Assembly (NCBI GenBank): GCA_001650955.1
Contig: LXYP01000006.1
Coordinates: 1 to 64,000, forward strand
DNA from: Sphingomonadales bacterium EhC05
GTDB lineage: Bacteria > Pseudomonadota > Alphaproteobacteria > Sphingomonadales > Sphingomonadaceae
Direction: 5' to 3'
Length of the DNA: 64,000 nt
Shown here: in pieces, positions 1 through 8,105 of the stretch
How the letters are laid out: every line of letters begins with the position of its first letter
Position numbering within the stretch: position 1 is the first letter of the stretch
Notes under the pieces: generated by a model
Told to the model about the DNA's origin: nothing
What the model saw: the letters and a program-made list of their open reading frames with translations, nothing else
Databases searched by the model: none
Translations under genes and position numbers: made by a program

Positions 1-27
1 CGCCGCGATCAGGAGCCATCCACACCA

Positions 28-39
28 TCCGCTTTCGGG
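28..39. repeat. 12-bp direct repeat, copy 1
   Basis: TCCGCTTTCGGG occurs here and again at 292-303, flanking the small gene at 67-282 in direct orientation. The reason for the repeat is unknown. It may belong to a dispersed repeat, but only two copies were noticed. Confidence 0.5.
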
Positions 40-66
40 ATAAAGCAGACTATGTTATTCTAAGCC

Positions 67-282
67 ATGTTAAAGCGCGTAGCATTCATCTCATTGCTTT
101 TTAGCGTTGCTTTTTTGTCATTGTCCTATTGGAAATTTGAACTCGATTCTATGGATGCAATCACGATCGTACTGCTCTCACCGTTGTTCGCATTGACTAT
201 CGAATTTAGACTTTGGTCGAGATCGAAAGTCTTAGATTATATCCGAAAACTTTCTAACCGAGATAGAGCAAATCACCATTGA
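67..282 (+). CDS. Small two-TM membrane protein, hypothetical
   Basis: A 71-residue product with two hydrophobic segments (about residues 5-22 and 32-48) followed by a basic, polar tail. No family is recognised. Base composition is clearly AT-richer than the chromosomal genes further right, which fits accessory DNA of the integrative element. No strong ribosome binding site precedes the ATG, so it may not be a real gene. It is flanked by two copies of a 12-bp repeat and points away from the minus-strand element genes. Confidence 0.4.
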   Translation: MLKRVAFISLLFSVAFLSLSYWKFELDSMDAITIVLLSPLFALTIEFRLWSRSKVLDYIRKLSNRDRANHH

Positions 283-291
283 TACCTAATG

Positions 292-303
292 TCCGCTTTC
301 GGG
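292..303. repeat. 12-bp direct repeat, copy 2
   Basis: Second copy of TCCGCTTTCGGG, 264 bp from the first, just downstream of the small membrane-protein gene. Confidence 0.5.
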
Positions 304-331
304 TACGGTTTCAACCGGTGTCTTCAACATT

Positions 332-967
332 CTAATTATTGATGATGCAACGTGAATCTTTCAAGTTCTGCGAACGCCCCCATCGCTTTCCAACTATCCT
401 GCCGCCATCACCCCAACGTGGCAAGCCCAGTTCGCGCGCGGCCTCTTTTGACGCACCTTTGAGCAAATAACCTACAACCAGCTTACCTAAATTTTCGCGG
501 TATATCTCCGGCGCGTTGCGATAGTCGCTTGCCCGTTGGCCGATAGTATCAAACCTTGCGGCACCCTTGACGTATTTGCCGCCTGTCACTCTGAGCAACC
601 AGCGCCGCGTCATCGGCTGGATAAACTCGCGCAGGATTGGTTCAGGGATATGAAGCAGAATATGAACATGCTCGCCTTTGCTGCCATCGCCAAAGTCATT
701 TTCCCTTATCCAGAGCCATGCGATTTCATGCCCCCGCTTGCGCGCCCAGTCTCGAGCCAACTTGATAAAACCTGATATCGCATCCATGCACTCGGCTGGA
801 GCCACACCCAGTTTCTCCCAGTGGACCGTTAGGAAACGATTAGGTGGCATGCCTCTGGCTATCATCGCATCAACGCTTGCCAGTATTGCCTCGCATTGCG
901 CGCGCGTTAAGGCGTCCGATAATCTGTCCTTTCGATTGCGTGCACCACCCCAGCTACCCTTAGTCAT
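332..967 (-). CDS. HUH (rolling-circle Rep-like) endonuclease of the integrative element
   Basis: A 211-residue protein when read from the ATG at 967; a longer frame opens with TTG at 1090 but its extra N-terminus looks non-coding. Three motifs in the right order resemble rolling-circle replication initiators: motif I F45-L-T-V-H-W, motif II H100-V-H102 (metal-binding HUH) and motif III Y167-L-L-K170 with the candidate catalytic tyrosine. Such proteins nick one DNA strand and stay covalently bound through the tyrosine. No helicase domain is present, so host helicase would be needed. It is the last gene of the alpA-led minus-strand cluster. It could instead act as a relaxase. The motif assignment was made by eye and the function is inferred. 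Confidence 0.6.
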   Translation of the reverse strand: MTKGSWGGARNRKDRLSDALTRAQCEAILASVDAMIARGMPPNRFLTVHWEKLGVAPAECMDAISGFIKLARDWARKRGHEIAWLWIRENDFGDGSKGEHVHILLHIPEPILREFIQPMTRRWLLRVTGGKYVKGAARFDTIGQRASDYRNAPEIYRENLGKLVVGYLLKGASKEAARELGLPRWGDGGRIVGKRWGRSQNLKDSRCIINN

Positions 968-1212
968 GGGAAACGGCCTGCACTCTAAACGCGCGGGTAT
1001 AATAGCAAGGCTTGTGCCAGTTCCTGACAAAATAGCGGGAACTGGACAATTCCACGCACGCGCGCGAGATAGCGACCAATACCATCGCAATATCCTTTCC
1101 CAAGTTTCAAGTTGAGCATTTGGAGAAAAGGGCGACCGTTGCCAGCCGCCCCTGTTATTTGCCTGTATTAACAGCCAAAAGTCAGCTGCCTAAAATTCCC
1201 TGATAAGGGATT

Positions 1213-1467
1213 TTAAGCCCCGCTGGAGTCGATCTCGGCTTTTGCCGCCGTTATGGCCTCGCCAAGCTCCCAGAGCCTTTCTGGGGGCATCTGGAGTCCA
1301 TTCCTGATATATTTGGGATTACACGGCTGGAGCGCGCCGTCGGCATCCTTGAACCAAGGCCATAACGATACCCTGACGTTGCCGTTATAGTTGCAAAGCT
1401 GCACCCGCCAAACATTGTTGCGATATGGCTGTTCAAATATAAAATCGCTATCCTTGGGAATGGTCAT
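1213..1467 (-). CDS. PC4/p15-like ssDNA-binding protein (putative)
   Basis: 84 residues. The pattern of an N-terminal strand, a VRVSLWPWFKD strand-turn with an acidic loop, and a C-terminal helix after LQMPPERLWEL resembles bacterial members of the transcriptional coactivator p15 (PC4) family, which are small single-stranded DNA binders. The start codon overlaps the stop of the upstream winged-helix gene (ATGA), so the two are probably translationally coupled. In an element that also encodes a nicking enzyme, a ssDNA-binding helper is plausible. The family call is from pattern resemblance only. Confidence 0.5.
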   Translation of the reverse strand: MTIPKDSDFIFEQPYRNNVWRVQLCNYNGNVRVSLWPWFKDADGALQPCNPKYIRNGLQMPPERLWELGEAITAAKAEIDSSGA

Positions 1468-1850
1468 GCGATCTCTCCCAATACGGTGACAGGGGAATGC
1501 AGCACATATCGGGCATGCCAGCCGCCAATATTGTCATGCGCTTCTCGGATGGTTTCTATATCCAGCCCATGCCCCCGCAACCGATGCACATAAGCGCCCA
1601 GCCGCAAAGCCCAGGTGTTGGAAAGCTCCAATGCAATGACACCGCATTTCCTCGCGTTAATAAGCGCCTCCAATGCCATCGCGTCTTTTCCGGCTACGGA
1701 AAATTCACCGGCTGGACCGCGCACCAATATCCGCTTGCGCCGACCGCGCTGGCCAGTGTATTGATGGGTCATTCCAAGAGTTGAGAGACTGGCGGGATTT
1801 GCGCCCTCGGCTGTTAGAGCAGCCTTGGGCGTTTCTTTTTGGAGTATCAT
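1464..1850 (-). CDS. Winged-helix domain protein of the integrative element
   Basis: 128 residues. The C-terminal two thirds (about 52-115) read like the small winged-helix domains common in phages and integrative elements: ALEALINARKCGV, then a helix, then an RL.G..IET wing. The N-terminus is basic (GQRGRRKR) and may contact DNA. Start and stop both overlap their neighbours by 4 bp (AlpA-like gene before, PC4-like gene after), so this is one operon. A role in regulating the element is likely but not shown. Confidence 0.55.
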   Translation of the reverse strand: MILQKETPKAALTAEGANPASLSTLGMTHQYTGQRGRRKRILVRGPAGEFSVAGKDAMALEALINARKCGVIALELSNTWALRLGAYVHRLRGHGLDIETIREAHDNIGGWHARYVLHSPVTVLGEIA

Positions 1851-2035
1851 GCTGCCTCTCCCGTATATGTGGGAAGGCTAGCGGCCCATGCTTCCGCATC
1901 TTCACGCCGAATGCGGCTAGCTGTCCCCATCTTCAAAAGCGGGATATTGCCCTTGTTTACTTGCCGGTAAAATTCGCTCCGACTGATTGCATATCGTGTC
2001 AGAAAATCTGGCACTGTTAGTAGTTCTGGTTTCAT
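1847..2035 (-). CDS. AlpA-family helix-turn-helix regulator/excisionase
   Basis: 62 residues from the ATG at 2035, preceded by a purine-rich AAGGGAAC stretch about 10 nt upstream; a longer frame to 2128 lacks a family-like N-terminus. The sequence LTVPDFLTRYAISRSEFYRQ followed by KMGTASRIRREDAEAW is the typical MerR-like HTH of AlpA/Xis proteins. Members regulate integrase expression or act as directionality factors for prophages and integrative elements. It is the first gene of a four-gene overlapping cluster (AlpA-like, winged helix, PC4-like, HUH Rep-like). Confidence 0.85.
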   Translation of the reverse strand: MKPELLTVPDFLTRYAISRSEFYRQVNKGNIPLLKMGTASRIRREDAEAWAASLPTYTGEAA

Positions 2036-2090
2036 AATATTCGTTCCCTTTGTCCAAATCACTGGACTGGCCACAACGTGCAGGAATGCC

Positions 2091-2157
2091 GTTGCGTCAC
2101 TGGGGTTAAGGGAAGCAGTCGTATTCAATCAAGACAATGTCGGTTGCGTCAATTGAC
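2091..2157. promoter_or_regulatory. Putative promoter/operator of the alpA-led operon
   Basis: GTTGCGTCA occurs as a direct repeat at 2091-2099 and 2143-2151. The 10-bp palindrome GTCAATTGAC (2148-2157) overlaps a minus-strand TTGACG (2152-2147) that could serve as a -35 box for the AlpA-like gene. These are plausible binding sites for an element-encoded regulator; nothing beyond the sequence pattern supports it. Confidence 0.35.
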
Positions 2158-2170
2158 CTAAATTGTCCGA

Positions 2171-2656
2171 CTAGTCTGTGTTTTTTTTGCCTGTTCGTTT
2201 TCGATTTTCATCTATTTTGCGGGCTCGCTTTAACATTGCGAACACAGTGGACCGGTCTATGTTATCTCGGTCCATTATTTCTTGGATTCCTACTTCTTGT
2301 TTTCCCGTTTGCTTAGTTATCCAATCGACCCACCTTAGAGTCAGCACATCAATCCCATCTTTCAATCGGCGTTGGTCATGTGTGAGATACTTTCCTCGGC
2401 GCCTTCTCTTGAGCTTTAGCTGCCATTCAATTCCGTTTTTGTCTTCGGACAAAGCGTCATAAAAGCCCCGCAAAACTGCTTTCGATTGCGAATCAAGTTC
2501 GTTCGTCAAAGCAATCCCCAAGATTGCAAGCGCAAGGCCCTGGGTGCCATAATCGTCCAAATCAGATTCCATGCCTTCAAATGGAGCAATGTCACCAAAA
2601 GCTCTCTCAAGCAGATCGTTTCTGCTAAAATCTTGAGATTTCTTAAACCCATTCAT
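2171..2656 (-). CDS. HTH-like hypothetical protein downstream of integrase
   Basis: 161 residues from the ATG at 2656, whose ATGA overlaps the integrase stop; a longer frame to 2710 lies inside the integrase gene. The middle contains a basic LKLKRRRRGKYLTHDQRRLKDG segment and the C-terminus has IQEIMDRDNIDRSTVFAMLKRARK, which reads like a helix-turn-helix. The family is not recognised. It is AT-rich. Translational coupling to the integrase suggests a role in recombination control or element regulation, but this is only context. Confidence 0.6.
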   Translation of the reverse strand: MNGFKKSQDFSRNDLLERAFGDIAPFEGMESDLDDYGTQGLALAILGIALTNELDSQSKAVLRGFYDALSEDKNGIEWQLKLKRRRRGKYLTHDQRRLKDGIDVLTLRWVDWITKQTGKQEVGIQEIMDRDNIDRSTVFAMLKRARKIDENRKRTGKKNTD

Positions 2657-3831
2657 GAAACAAGTCTTACGAGATTTTGGTCGGTCAGATTGCCGCAGTA
2701 ATCCGCCCAATTATCCATTAATACTCTACGTTTATCGAGCATACTCCCCCGCCGATAAGCAGCTTCTGTTTTGTCTTTGATTGTGTGTGCCAAAGCCATT
2801 TCGGCAACGTCACCGGCAAAGCTGGTTTCCTCTCCAACCCAATCTCGAAAGCTGGAGCGGAATCCATGCACGGTGAACGGCAAGCCTTGGTCCCGCAATA
2901 TCTTGGTCAGGGTCATATCCGACAGCGGCTTTCCTTTCTTGGTCCCCTGAAAGACAAAATCGCTGCCAGCGATGCGGTGGCTCTTAGCTTCCTCAAATAC
3001 GGCTATGGCGGCTGGAGAGAGCGGCACGATATGTTCCCGCCCTGCTTTCATCCGTTCGGCTGGAATGGTCCATGTTGCCGCTTCAAAGTCGATTTCATCC
3101 CATGTTGCCAGCCGCACTTCACCCGACCGCGCCGCCGTCAAGATCACCGCGCGCAAAGCCAAAGCGCCAATGCTGTTCTTTCCCCGTAATGTCCCCGTAA
3201 ATGCAGGAACGTCGGCATAAGGCATGGCGGCAAAATGCTTTTTGGTTCCCTTCGGCACTTTGGGAAGCGACTTGTTGATAATGGCTATCGGCAAGGGTGC
3301 ATCGCGATACCCCTTGGCAACGGCCCAATCCATAATCGTATTGATACGTTGGCGCACCCGCGTTGCTGTCTCATTCTTGGTAAGCCAAATAGCCGCCAAT
3401 ATATCCCGCACCGCTGGACCGTCTATCTGGTTCACCGCCCTGTCGCCAATTGCTGGGAAAGCATAAGCCTCCAGAGACGAAATCCATTGGTTGTTATGCT
3501 TCTTGTTTTTCCATGCCTTGCGCTGTTCTGCATAGACCAATGCTGCCGCCTCGCGGAATGTAGGAATGCCAGCCGCCTTACGCCGTTCGGCTATCGGGTC
3601 AACGCCCATCTCGACTTGGCTGCACACAATTGCCGCACGGTCACGCGCAACGGCTAGTGAAACCTTCTTGGCACTGCCCAATCCAACGTCCCGCCGCCGA
3701 CCATTTTTCTGGACTCGCACTATCCAAGAGCGCGAACCAGACTTACCAACGACCAGATACAGCCCATCGCCATCGCCATAGCGACCAGCCGTCTTTGTTG
3801 CCTTCACCGCCGTTGCTGTCAGATTGCCCAT
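2653..3831 (-). CDS. Tyrosine-type site-specific integrase (P4 type)
   Basis: 392 residues from the ATG at 3831 (GGGA upstream); a longer frame to 3981 runs into the tRNA gene. It has the N-terminal Arm/DUF4102-like domain (GRYGDGDGLYLVV, KKVSLAVARDRA), a core-binding domain (about 95-190) and a C-terminal catalytic domain. The catalytic set is visible: R235 (ARSGE), K262, H322-x-x-R325, H349 and nucleophile Y359. Such enzymes integrate islands and prophages into tRNA 3' ends, here tRNA-Ser(GCT) 141 bp upstream. The gene looks intact. Confidence 0.95.
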   Translation of the reverse strand: MGNLTATAVKATKTAGRYGDGDGLYLVVGKSGSRSWIVRVQKNGRRRDVGLGSAKKVSLAVARDRAAIVCSQVEMGVDPIAERRKAAGIPTFREAAALVYAEQRKAWKNKKHNNQWISSLEAYAFPAIGDRAVNQIDGPAVRDILAAIWLTKNETATRVRQRINTIMDWAVAKGYRDAPLPIAIINKSLPKVPKGTKKHFAAMPYADVPAFTGTLRGKNSIGALALRAVILTAARSGEVRLATWDEIDFEAATWTIPAERMKAGREHIVPLSPAAIAVFEEAKSHRIAGSDFVFQGTKKGKPLSDMTLTKILRDQGLPFTVHGFRSSFRDWVGEETSFAGDVAEMALAHTIKDKTEAAYRRGSMLDKRRVLMDNWADYCGNLTDQNLVRLVS

Positions 3832-3971
3832 TTCATTTTCCCACACTGTTACCCACATCGTAACGGGGTTAGCAGGGAATGGCAAGCGACAGTCAGTTAC
3901 ACGAAAGGCTGTTATACCCCAAGAGTAAGCTGGTATCTTGTGATTGTCAGGAATTGTGAAAAACAAACGAA

Positions 3972-4064
3972 TGGCGGACACGGAGGGATTCGAACCCTCG
4001 GTACGGGATAAACCGTACGGCGGTTTAGCAAACCACTGGTTTCAGCCACTCACCCACGTGTCCG
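3972..4064 (-). tRNA. tRNA-Ser(GCT), with encoded CCA; element attachment site
   Basis: On the minus strand the acceptor arms CGGACAC/GTGTCCG pair over 7 bp, the T-arm GAGGGTTCGAATCCCTC is canonical, CCA is encoded, and the long variable arm marks a class II tRNA. The anticodon stem GTGGT/ACCGC encloses loop TTGCTAA, giving anticodon GCT (serine, AGC/AGU). The 3' half abuts the integrase and most likely contains the attachment core, with the element restoring the tRNA 3' end. Confidence 0.96.
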
Positions 4065-4299
4065 CACTTGATCTTCTTTGGCTTGAGCGCGCTATAACGA
4101 TGGTTTGCGGTCGCTGCAACGGATAAAATAGGCTGATTTTGACCTTAACCTTTTGGCCCATAAAACTGGGCTTTTGGTTCCGAAACACGCAATATGACTC
4201 GATGTGCCGCATATTCGACTCACCTCGTCGTCCGTTCATTGCGCAGTCAGGTGCTTCGTCCAGAATAGAAGGTGGCTGGTGATGGGAAGGAGTTTACCC

Positions 4300-5118
4300 A
4301 TGACGAAGTCGTGCTCGAAGGAAATCTCTGTGATAAAATCGACCAGTAAAAAGTTACTGGGCCTGCTTGCCATTTTTACGCTGGCTGCCGCCCCTAGTTT
4401 GTCGCCTGCTTTCGCACAGGTTGAAACAATCGATCCGAATGATGCGATCGATGCCGATTTGGCGACGCCCGATTTTGACGGAACGCTTGAACCTTTGGTT
4501 CCGACGACGGTCGTTCACGATACACAAGATAGCGATATTCAGGCCGATCTGGTGGCACCTGAGGCGGCAGCCGCAGAGGCGGTTGAAACCGGCAGTGACT
4601 ATGCTGACAGTACAGTGACCAATGTGGATGACGTCACCACCTATCGTGACGACGACCTGATCGGAGCCGCAGAAGGCGTTTTTGGAAAAGGCGCCAAGGG
4701 CCTGGCTGAACTGATTGAGAATATCCTCAAGAAACAGGGACGTCCCAACGCCTATATCGCGGGTCGAGAAGCAAGCGGAGCCTTCATCGTCGGCCTACGC
4801 TATGGCTCGGGGAAATTATACCACAAGATCGAAGGCGAACGCCCAGTCTATTGGACCGGCCCTTCGATCGGATTTGATGTCGGCGGCAATGCGGCCAAAA
4901 GCTTCGTTCTGGTCTACAATCTCTATGATTCGGAAGAGCTGTACCAAAGATTCCCCGCTGGCGAAGGCGCGGCCTATTTTATCGGCGGCTTCCATGTCAG
5001 CTATTTACGCAGCGGCGACAAAGTGTTGATTCCTGTCAGGCTGGGCGCGGGATTACGGCTCGGTGCAAATGTTGGCTATATGAAATTCAGCAAGAAACAG
5101 AAATGGCTGCCTTTCTAA
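4300..5118 (+). CDS. DUF1134 (EipA-type) envelope protein
   Basis: 272 residues starting at the ATG at 4300, which has a strong GGAAGGAG ribosome site 7 nt upstream; upstream in-frame starts lack this. The N-terminus holds a signal peptide ending near AFAQ. An acidic low-complexity linker follows, then the DUF1134 domain (about 140-272): GRPNAYIAGREASGAFIVG, YWTGPSIGFDVGG, LVYNL and GLRLGANVGYMKF. In Brucella the family member EipA is a small periplasmic beta-barrel required for envelope integrity. It is transcribed towards ribE (convergent). Confidence 0.9.
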   Translation: MTKSCSKEISVIKSTSKKLLGLLAIFTLAAAPSLSPAFAQVETIDPNDAIDADLATPDFDGTLEPLVPTTVVHDTQDSDIQADLVAPEAAAAEAVETGSDYADSTVTNVDDVTTYRDDDLIGAAEGVFGKGAKGLAELIENILKKQGRPNAYIAGREASGAFIVGLRYGSGKLYHKIEGERPVYWTGPSIGFDVGGNAAKSFVLVYNLYDSEELYQRFPAGEGAAYFIGGFHVSYLRSGDKVLIPVRLGAGLRLGANVGYMKFSKKQKWLPF

Positions 5119-5164
5119 GCGAGACTTGTTTTACCGGATATCTGCTGCAAGATTCCCAGTCGAA

Positions 5165-5773
5165 TCAGTTCGCGGAGCGGGCTTTTTCCATACGCGAGAG
5201 ATAACGCGCCAAAATATCAATTTCGAGATTAACCTCGCGGCCCGCCTCGAGTTCTCCCAAAGTCGTCACTTGCGCCGTATGTGGTATGATATTCAGATTG
5301 AAGACAGCGCCATCGTCTCCATCGACAATGTCATTGACGGTCAACGATACACCATCAACGGTGATCGACCCTTTAGCCGCGATAAACGGCGCCAGTTCAG
5401 AGGCTACCTTGATTCGAACTGCGTGCGAGTCTCCCACAGCATTGACAGATTCAACCTGGCCGATACCATCAACATGGCCGGTTACAATATGACCTCCCAA
5501 CTCTTCGCCGACTTTCAGAGCGCGCTCCAAATTGATCCGTCTGCCAATGGTAAACTGGCCTTGCGCAATACAGGAAATCGTCTCGGCAGAGATATCGACG
5601 GCAAACCAGTCGTCGCCTTTGTCAACGACGGTCAGACAAACACCCGCGCAAGCGATCGACGCGCCGATGTCAACCGTTGCCATATCATAGCTGCAGTTGA
5701 GCACCGCCCGGAGATCGCCACGCTCCTCGAGTTTCGAGAGCGTTCCAACATCTGACACAATGCCTGTAAACAT
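5165..5773 (-). CDS. ribE: Riboflavin synthase, alpha subunit
   Basis: 202 residues, the usual family length. It starts with the diagnostic MFTGIV and contains two repeated lumazine-binding barrels (roughly 1-97 and 98-195), the second opening with GHVDGIG. The enzyme dismutates two molecules of 6,7-dimethyl-8-ribityllumazine to riboflavin. It lies 33 bp downstream of ribD on the same strand, forming a small riboflavin operon. No FMN riboswitch was seen upstream of ribD. Confidence 0.97.
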   Translation of the reverse strand: MFTGIVSDVGTLSKLEERGDLRAVLNCSYDMATVDIGASIACAGVCLTVVDKGDDWFAVDISAETISCIAQGQFTIGRRINLERALKVGEELGGHIVTGHVDGIGQVESVNAVGDSHAVRIKVASELAPFIAAKGSITVDGVSLTVNDIVDGDDGAVFNLNIIPHTAQVTTLGELEAGREVNLEIDILARYLSRMEKARSAN

Positions 5774-5806
5774 GACTTTTCCTAAATTTCGAAGATCGCC
5801 TAGAAC

Positions 5807-6787
5807 CTAAGCGGCACGATCATATATCTCAAGTACATCCTGCGCCATATTTCGGCGATCTGATTGATGCCAATGTCCGTGCGCACGATCGAGACTTTCC
5901 AAACCAAAATCTCCAATCGCCGATAAGCCACCGCCAATGACGATGGGCGCCCGATAAAGCAGCAAACGATCAACCAGATCCGCCTTCAGAAAAGATGCCG
6001 CAGCTTGGGCACCACCCTCGACCAGCAGCCAGTTGATGTCGACTAAGTCCGAAATGGCGGTCGGGTCTTCGATCTGCTGCCAATGTTCCGCTAGGTCATC
6101 GGCTTCGCCCAATATAACCGGCTGAGGCGAACGATCACCGAGACCATCAATTCTGACATCCAATCGCGGCTTGTCCGCATTGGCCGTTCCTGCTCCAACT
6201 AATATCGCGTCACAACGCGCCCGTTCGAGATGGGCATGTGCACGAGCCCGATCACCTGTAATCCATTGACTGGTGCCATCCGCCATGGCGATGCAGCCAT
6301 CAAGGGACAAGGCCAGCTTCAGCGTGACATGCGGGCGTTTTTTTTCCACTCTGGTCAAAAATCCGGCCATCGCCCGGCGCGCTTCCGGTTCCATGATGCC
6401 GATCGAAACGGATATTCCGGCATCACCCAAGCGATCAATCCCGCGGCGGCGGGTCCGTTCATCGGCATCGAGCGTTGCCACAATGACTCGCGATGGATTG
6501 GCCGCAATAATCGAGCTACTGCAGGTTGGCCCGCGTGTACTTTCGTGTGCGCATGGCTCCATGGTGACAAATATGTCGGCGCCCTTGGCACTCTTGCCGG
6601 CCTGCGCCAAAGCCATTTCCTCAGCATGCGGCCGGCCGCCAGGCTGGGTCCAGCCGCGGCCGATGATGATATTATTTTTGACAATGACACAACCGACATT
6701 GGGATTGGCACCAGTTTGCCCTTTTCCTCGCTCCGACAAAGCCAGAGCCAGAGCCATGAAGCGGGAGTCACTCTGCGCGGTCAGCAT
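5807..6787 (-). CDS. ribD: Bifunctional pyrimidine deaminase/reductase RibD
   Basis: 326 residues. The N-terminal cytidine-deaminase-like domain shows zinc ligands H54-A-E56 and the paired cysteines C79 and C89 (EPCAH...PTC). The C-terminal reductase domain (about 155-326) begins RPHVTLKLALSLDG and contains WLLVEGGAQ. It performs the deamination and side-chain reduction steps that make 5-amino-6-ribitylamino-uracil phosphate. The start overlaps the end of the upstream small membrane-protein gene by 7 bp. It is somewhat shorter than E. coli RibD (about 367 residues), with the difference in the reductase half. Confidence 0.95.
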   Translation of the reverse strand: MLTAQSDSRFMALALALSERGKGQTGANPNVGCVIVKNNIIIGRGWTQPGGRPHAEEMALAQAGKSAKGADIFVTMEPCAHESTRGPTCSSSIIAANPSRVIVATLDADERTRRRGIDRLGDAGISVSIGIMEPEARRAMAGFLTRVEKKRPHVTLKLALSLDGCIAMADGTSQWITGDRARAHAHLERARCDAILVGAGTANADKPRLDVRIDGLGDRSPQPVILGEADDLAEHWQQIEDPTAISDLVDINWLLVEGGAQAAASFLKADLVDRLLLYRAPIVIGGGLSAIGDFGLESLDRAHGHWHQSDRRNMAQDVLEIYDRAA

Positions 6788-7194
6788 GTCAACCCAGCCG
6801 GCCGTTCAACTTCGATTTCGCCGCGAGCCAGGCGATCTGCCTCGGCTTCGCGCTCTATCTCATCCACGTCCATTCCCGACATTCTGCCGAGCGTTTTCAT
6901 CGCTTCGCGGCGCTTCGCATCTCGCTTATCCTTAAGGCATTGGACTTCCCAGCGGTCTATCAGGATCTCTTCATCGGTGCGGTCAATCGACCAATTTTGC
7001 ACATAGATCACCTCTTGAGGCACGTAAGTATATGTGTTCACCTTGGAATCCATGACAAATAAGATGAGGATGATCGATGTGCAGACAATCGCCAGAACCG
7101 CCGGGAGCAGGCGCTCTCCGGGTTCTCCCTGACGTATGACGGCCCAAAGATCGCCCACGCCGCCGGTTACAGATACATCTTTTAATAGGCCCAT
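6781..7194 (-). CDS. Single-TM hypothetical protein upstream of ribD
   Basis: 137 residues from the ATG at 7194; a TTG three codons earlier is possible. One membrane segment (about residues 28-47, LLPAVLAIVCTSIILILFVM) is followed by a charged cytoplasmic or periplasmic tail with EEILIDRWEVQCLKDKRDAKRREAMK and an acidic helix. The family is unrecognised. The overlap with ribD suggests co-transcription; a link to flavin synthesis is not shown. Confidence 0.75.
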   Translation of the reverse strand: MGLLKDVSVTGGVGDLWAVIRQGEPGERLLPAVLAIVCTSIILILFVMDSKVNTYTYVPQEVIYVQNWSIDRTDEEILIDRWEVQCLKDKRDAKRREAMKTLGRMSGMDVDEIEREAEADRLARGEIEVERPAGLTC

Positions 7195-7282
7195 AGGGAC
7201 CAAATAGTGTGGAAGTTGACGGATGACCAGCCCTTGCGAAAAATAGAGTCAGCCATCGTTAGCCTAGCCATCCATAATCCAT

Positions 7283-7957
7283 TCACCCATTTATTTCGAA
7301 GCGAACTTTGAGCATGATCCAGGTCTCGAAAAGCTTCCCATCCTTGGTACCAGGGGTAAAGCGCCATTTTTTGAGTGCGTGCCGACGGGTTGCTTCCCAA
7401 AAGTCCGGATGCGGTGAATCGATCAATTCAACCTGTTTGGCGCGGCCATCGGTGCCTACCAAAACCCTGACGCTCACCACGCCCTCTTCTTCACGTCTCA
7501 GTTGTCCGGACGGATATGCGGGCTGAAATTGCCGTGCGTAGCGATTATTGAGTCGCGCTTCCACGATGACCGGGTCCGGAGTAATTTCTACTGCTGGAAG
7601 AGGTTCAATCTCAATCTCGATCCCAGAACCCGCACCACCGCCGAAAATAACATTGTCATTTTCACCGAAGTTTCTGGAAAAGTCCGGTGCCGGCGGTAAA
7701 CTTTCTACTGGCTTGGGGGGCGTTGGCAGGCTGTTACTGCTGGGAACTTCGATTTCAGGCTTCTGCTCTTCGACGGTCGGTTTTAGCGGCTTTGCGAGCG
7801 GTATATTTGTTGCTCGAATCACGTTGAACGGCTTTTCTGGAAAACTGACGCCCGGCATCGCCATCACCGCTGCGATGATGACTGCGTGCGCGCCAATAGC
7901 CAATGCAAAGCCTTTGGTCTTGGGTGTATTATTCTCATAAACGGAAACATAGCTCAT
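7283..7957 (-). CDS. TonB-family energy transducer-like protein
   Basis: 224 residues from the ATG at 7957, which has AGAGGA 8 nt upstream; longer in-frame starts are unlikely. Layout: a short cytoplasmic N-terminus, one TM helix (about 17-36), a proline-rich periplasmic linker with KPEIEVP and PTPPKPVE, and a C-terminal TonB domain (about 145-224: YPSGQLRREEEGVVSVRVLV, HALKKWRFTPG). TonB proteins couple the ExbBD proton-motive complex to outer-membrane receptors such as the one at 54448-56973. No exbB/exbD is nearby. Confidence 0.85.
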   Translation of the reverse strand: MSYVSVYENNTPKTKGFALAIGAHAVIIAAVMAMPGVSFPEKPFNVIRATNIPLAKPLKPTVEEQKPEIEVPSSNSLPTPPKPVESLPPAPDFSRNFGENDNVIFGGGAGSGIEIEIEPLPAVEITPDPVIVEARLNNRYARQFQPAYPSGQLRREEEGVVSVRVLVGTDGRAKQVELIDSPHPDFWEATRRHALKKWRFTPGTKDGKLFETWIMLKVRFEING

Positions 7958-8105
7958 AATATATCCTCTCATCCATCCTCGACTATAGCGGGGCGGCTCG
8001 AGATTCTTATTATCACCACATCGCCATAAGTAATGATATACTATAACATCGAAATTGGCAACTAAGAGGCCCCATCGTGATGTACCCCTCCCTTTTCTGC
8101 CCGGC

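Larger units (their letters stand above)
1..3971. mobile_element. Integrative element at tRNA-Ser(GCT), partial
   Basis: A minus-strand block of integrase, HTH-like protein, AlpA-type regulator, winged-helix protein, PC4-like protein and HUH Rep-like protein abuts the 3' end of tRNA-Ser. Genes are tightly packed with 4-bp stop/start overlaps and parts are AT-rich compared with the chromosome to the right. Integrase next to a tRNA 3' end is the classical layout of tRNA-targeting elements. I found no second copy of the tRNA 3' end inside the window, so the far boundary lies to the left and the limits given are approximate. The HUH-type Rep suggests an integrated plasmid-like or satellite element, which is an inference. 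Confidence 0.75.

Noticed and set aside
3944-4126. Short open frame across the tRNA-Ser gene
   Set aside because: It reads through the tRNA, which folds perfectly. Such frames over tRNAs are false.
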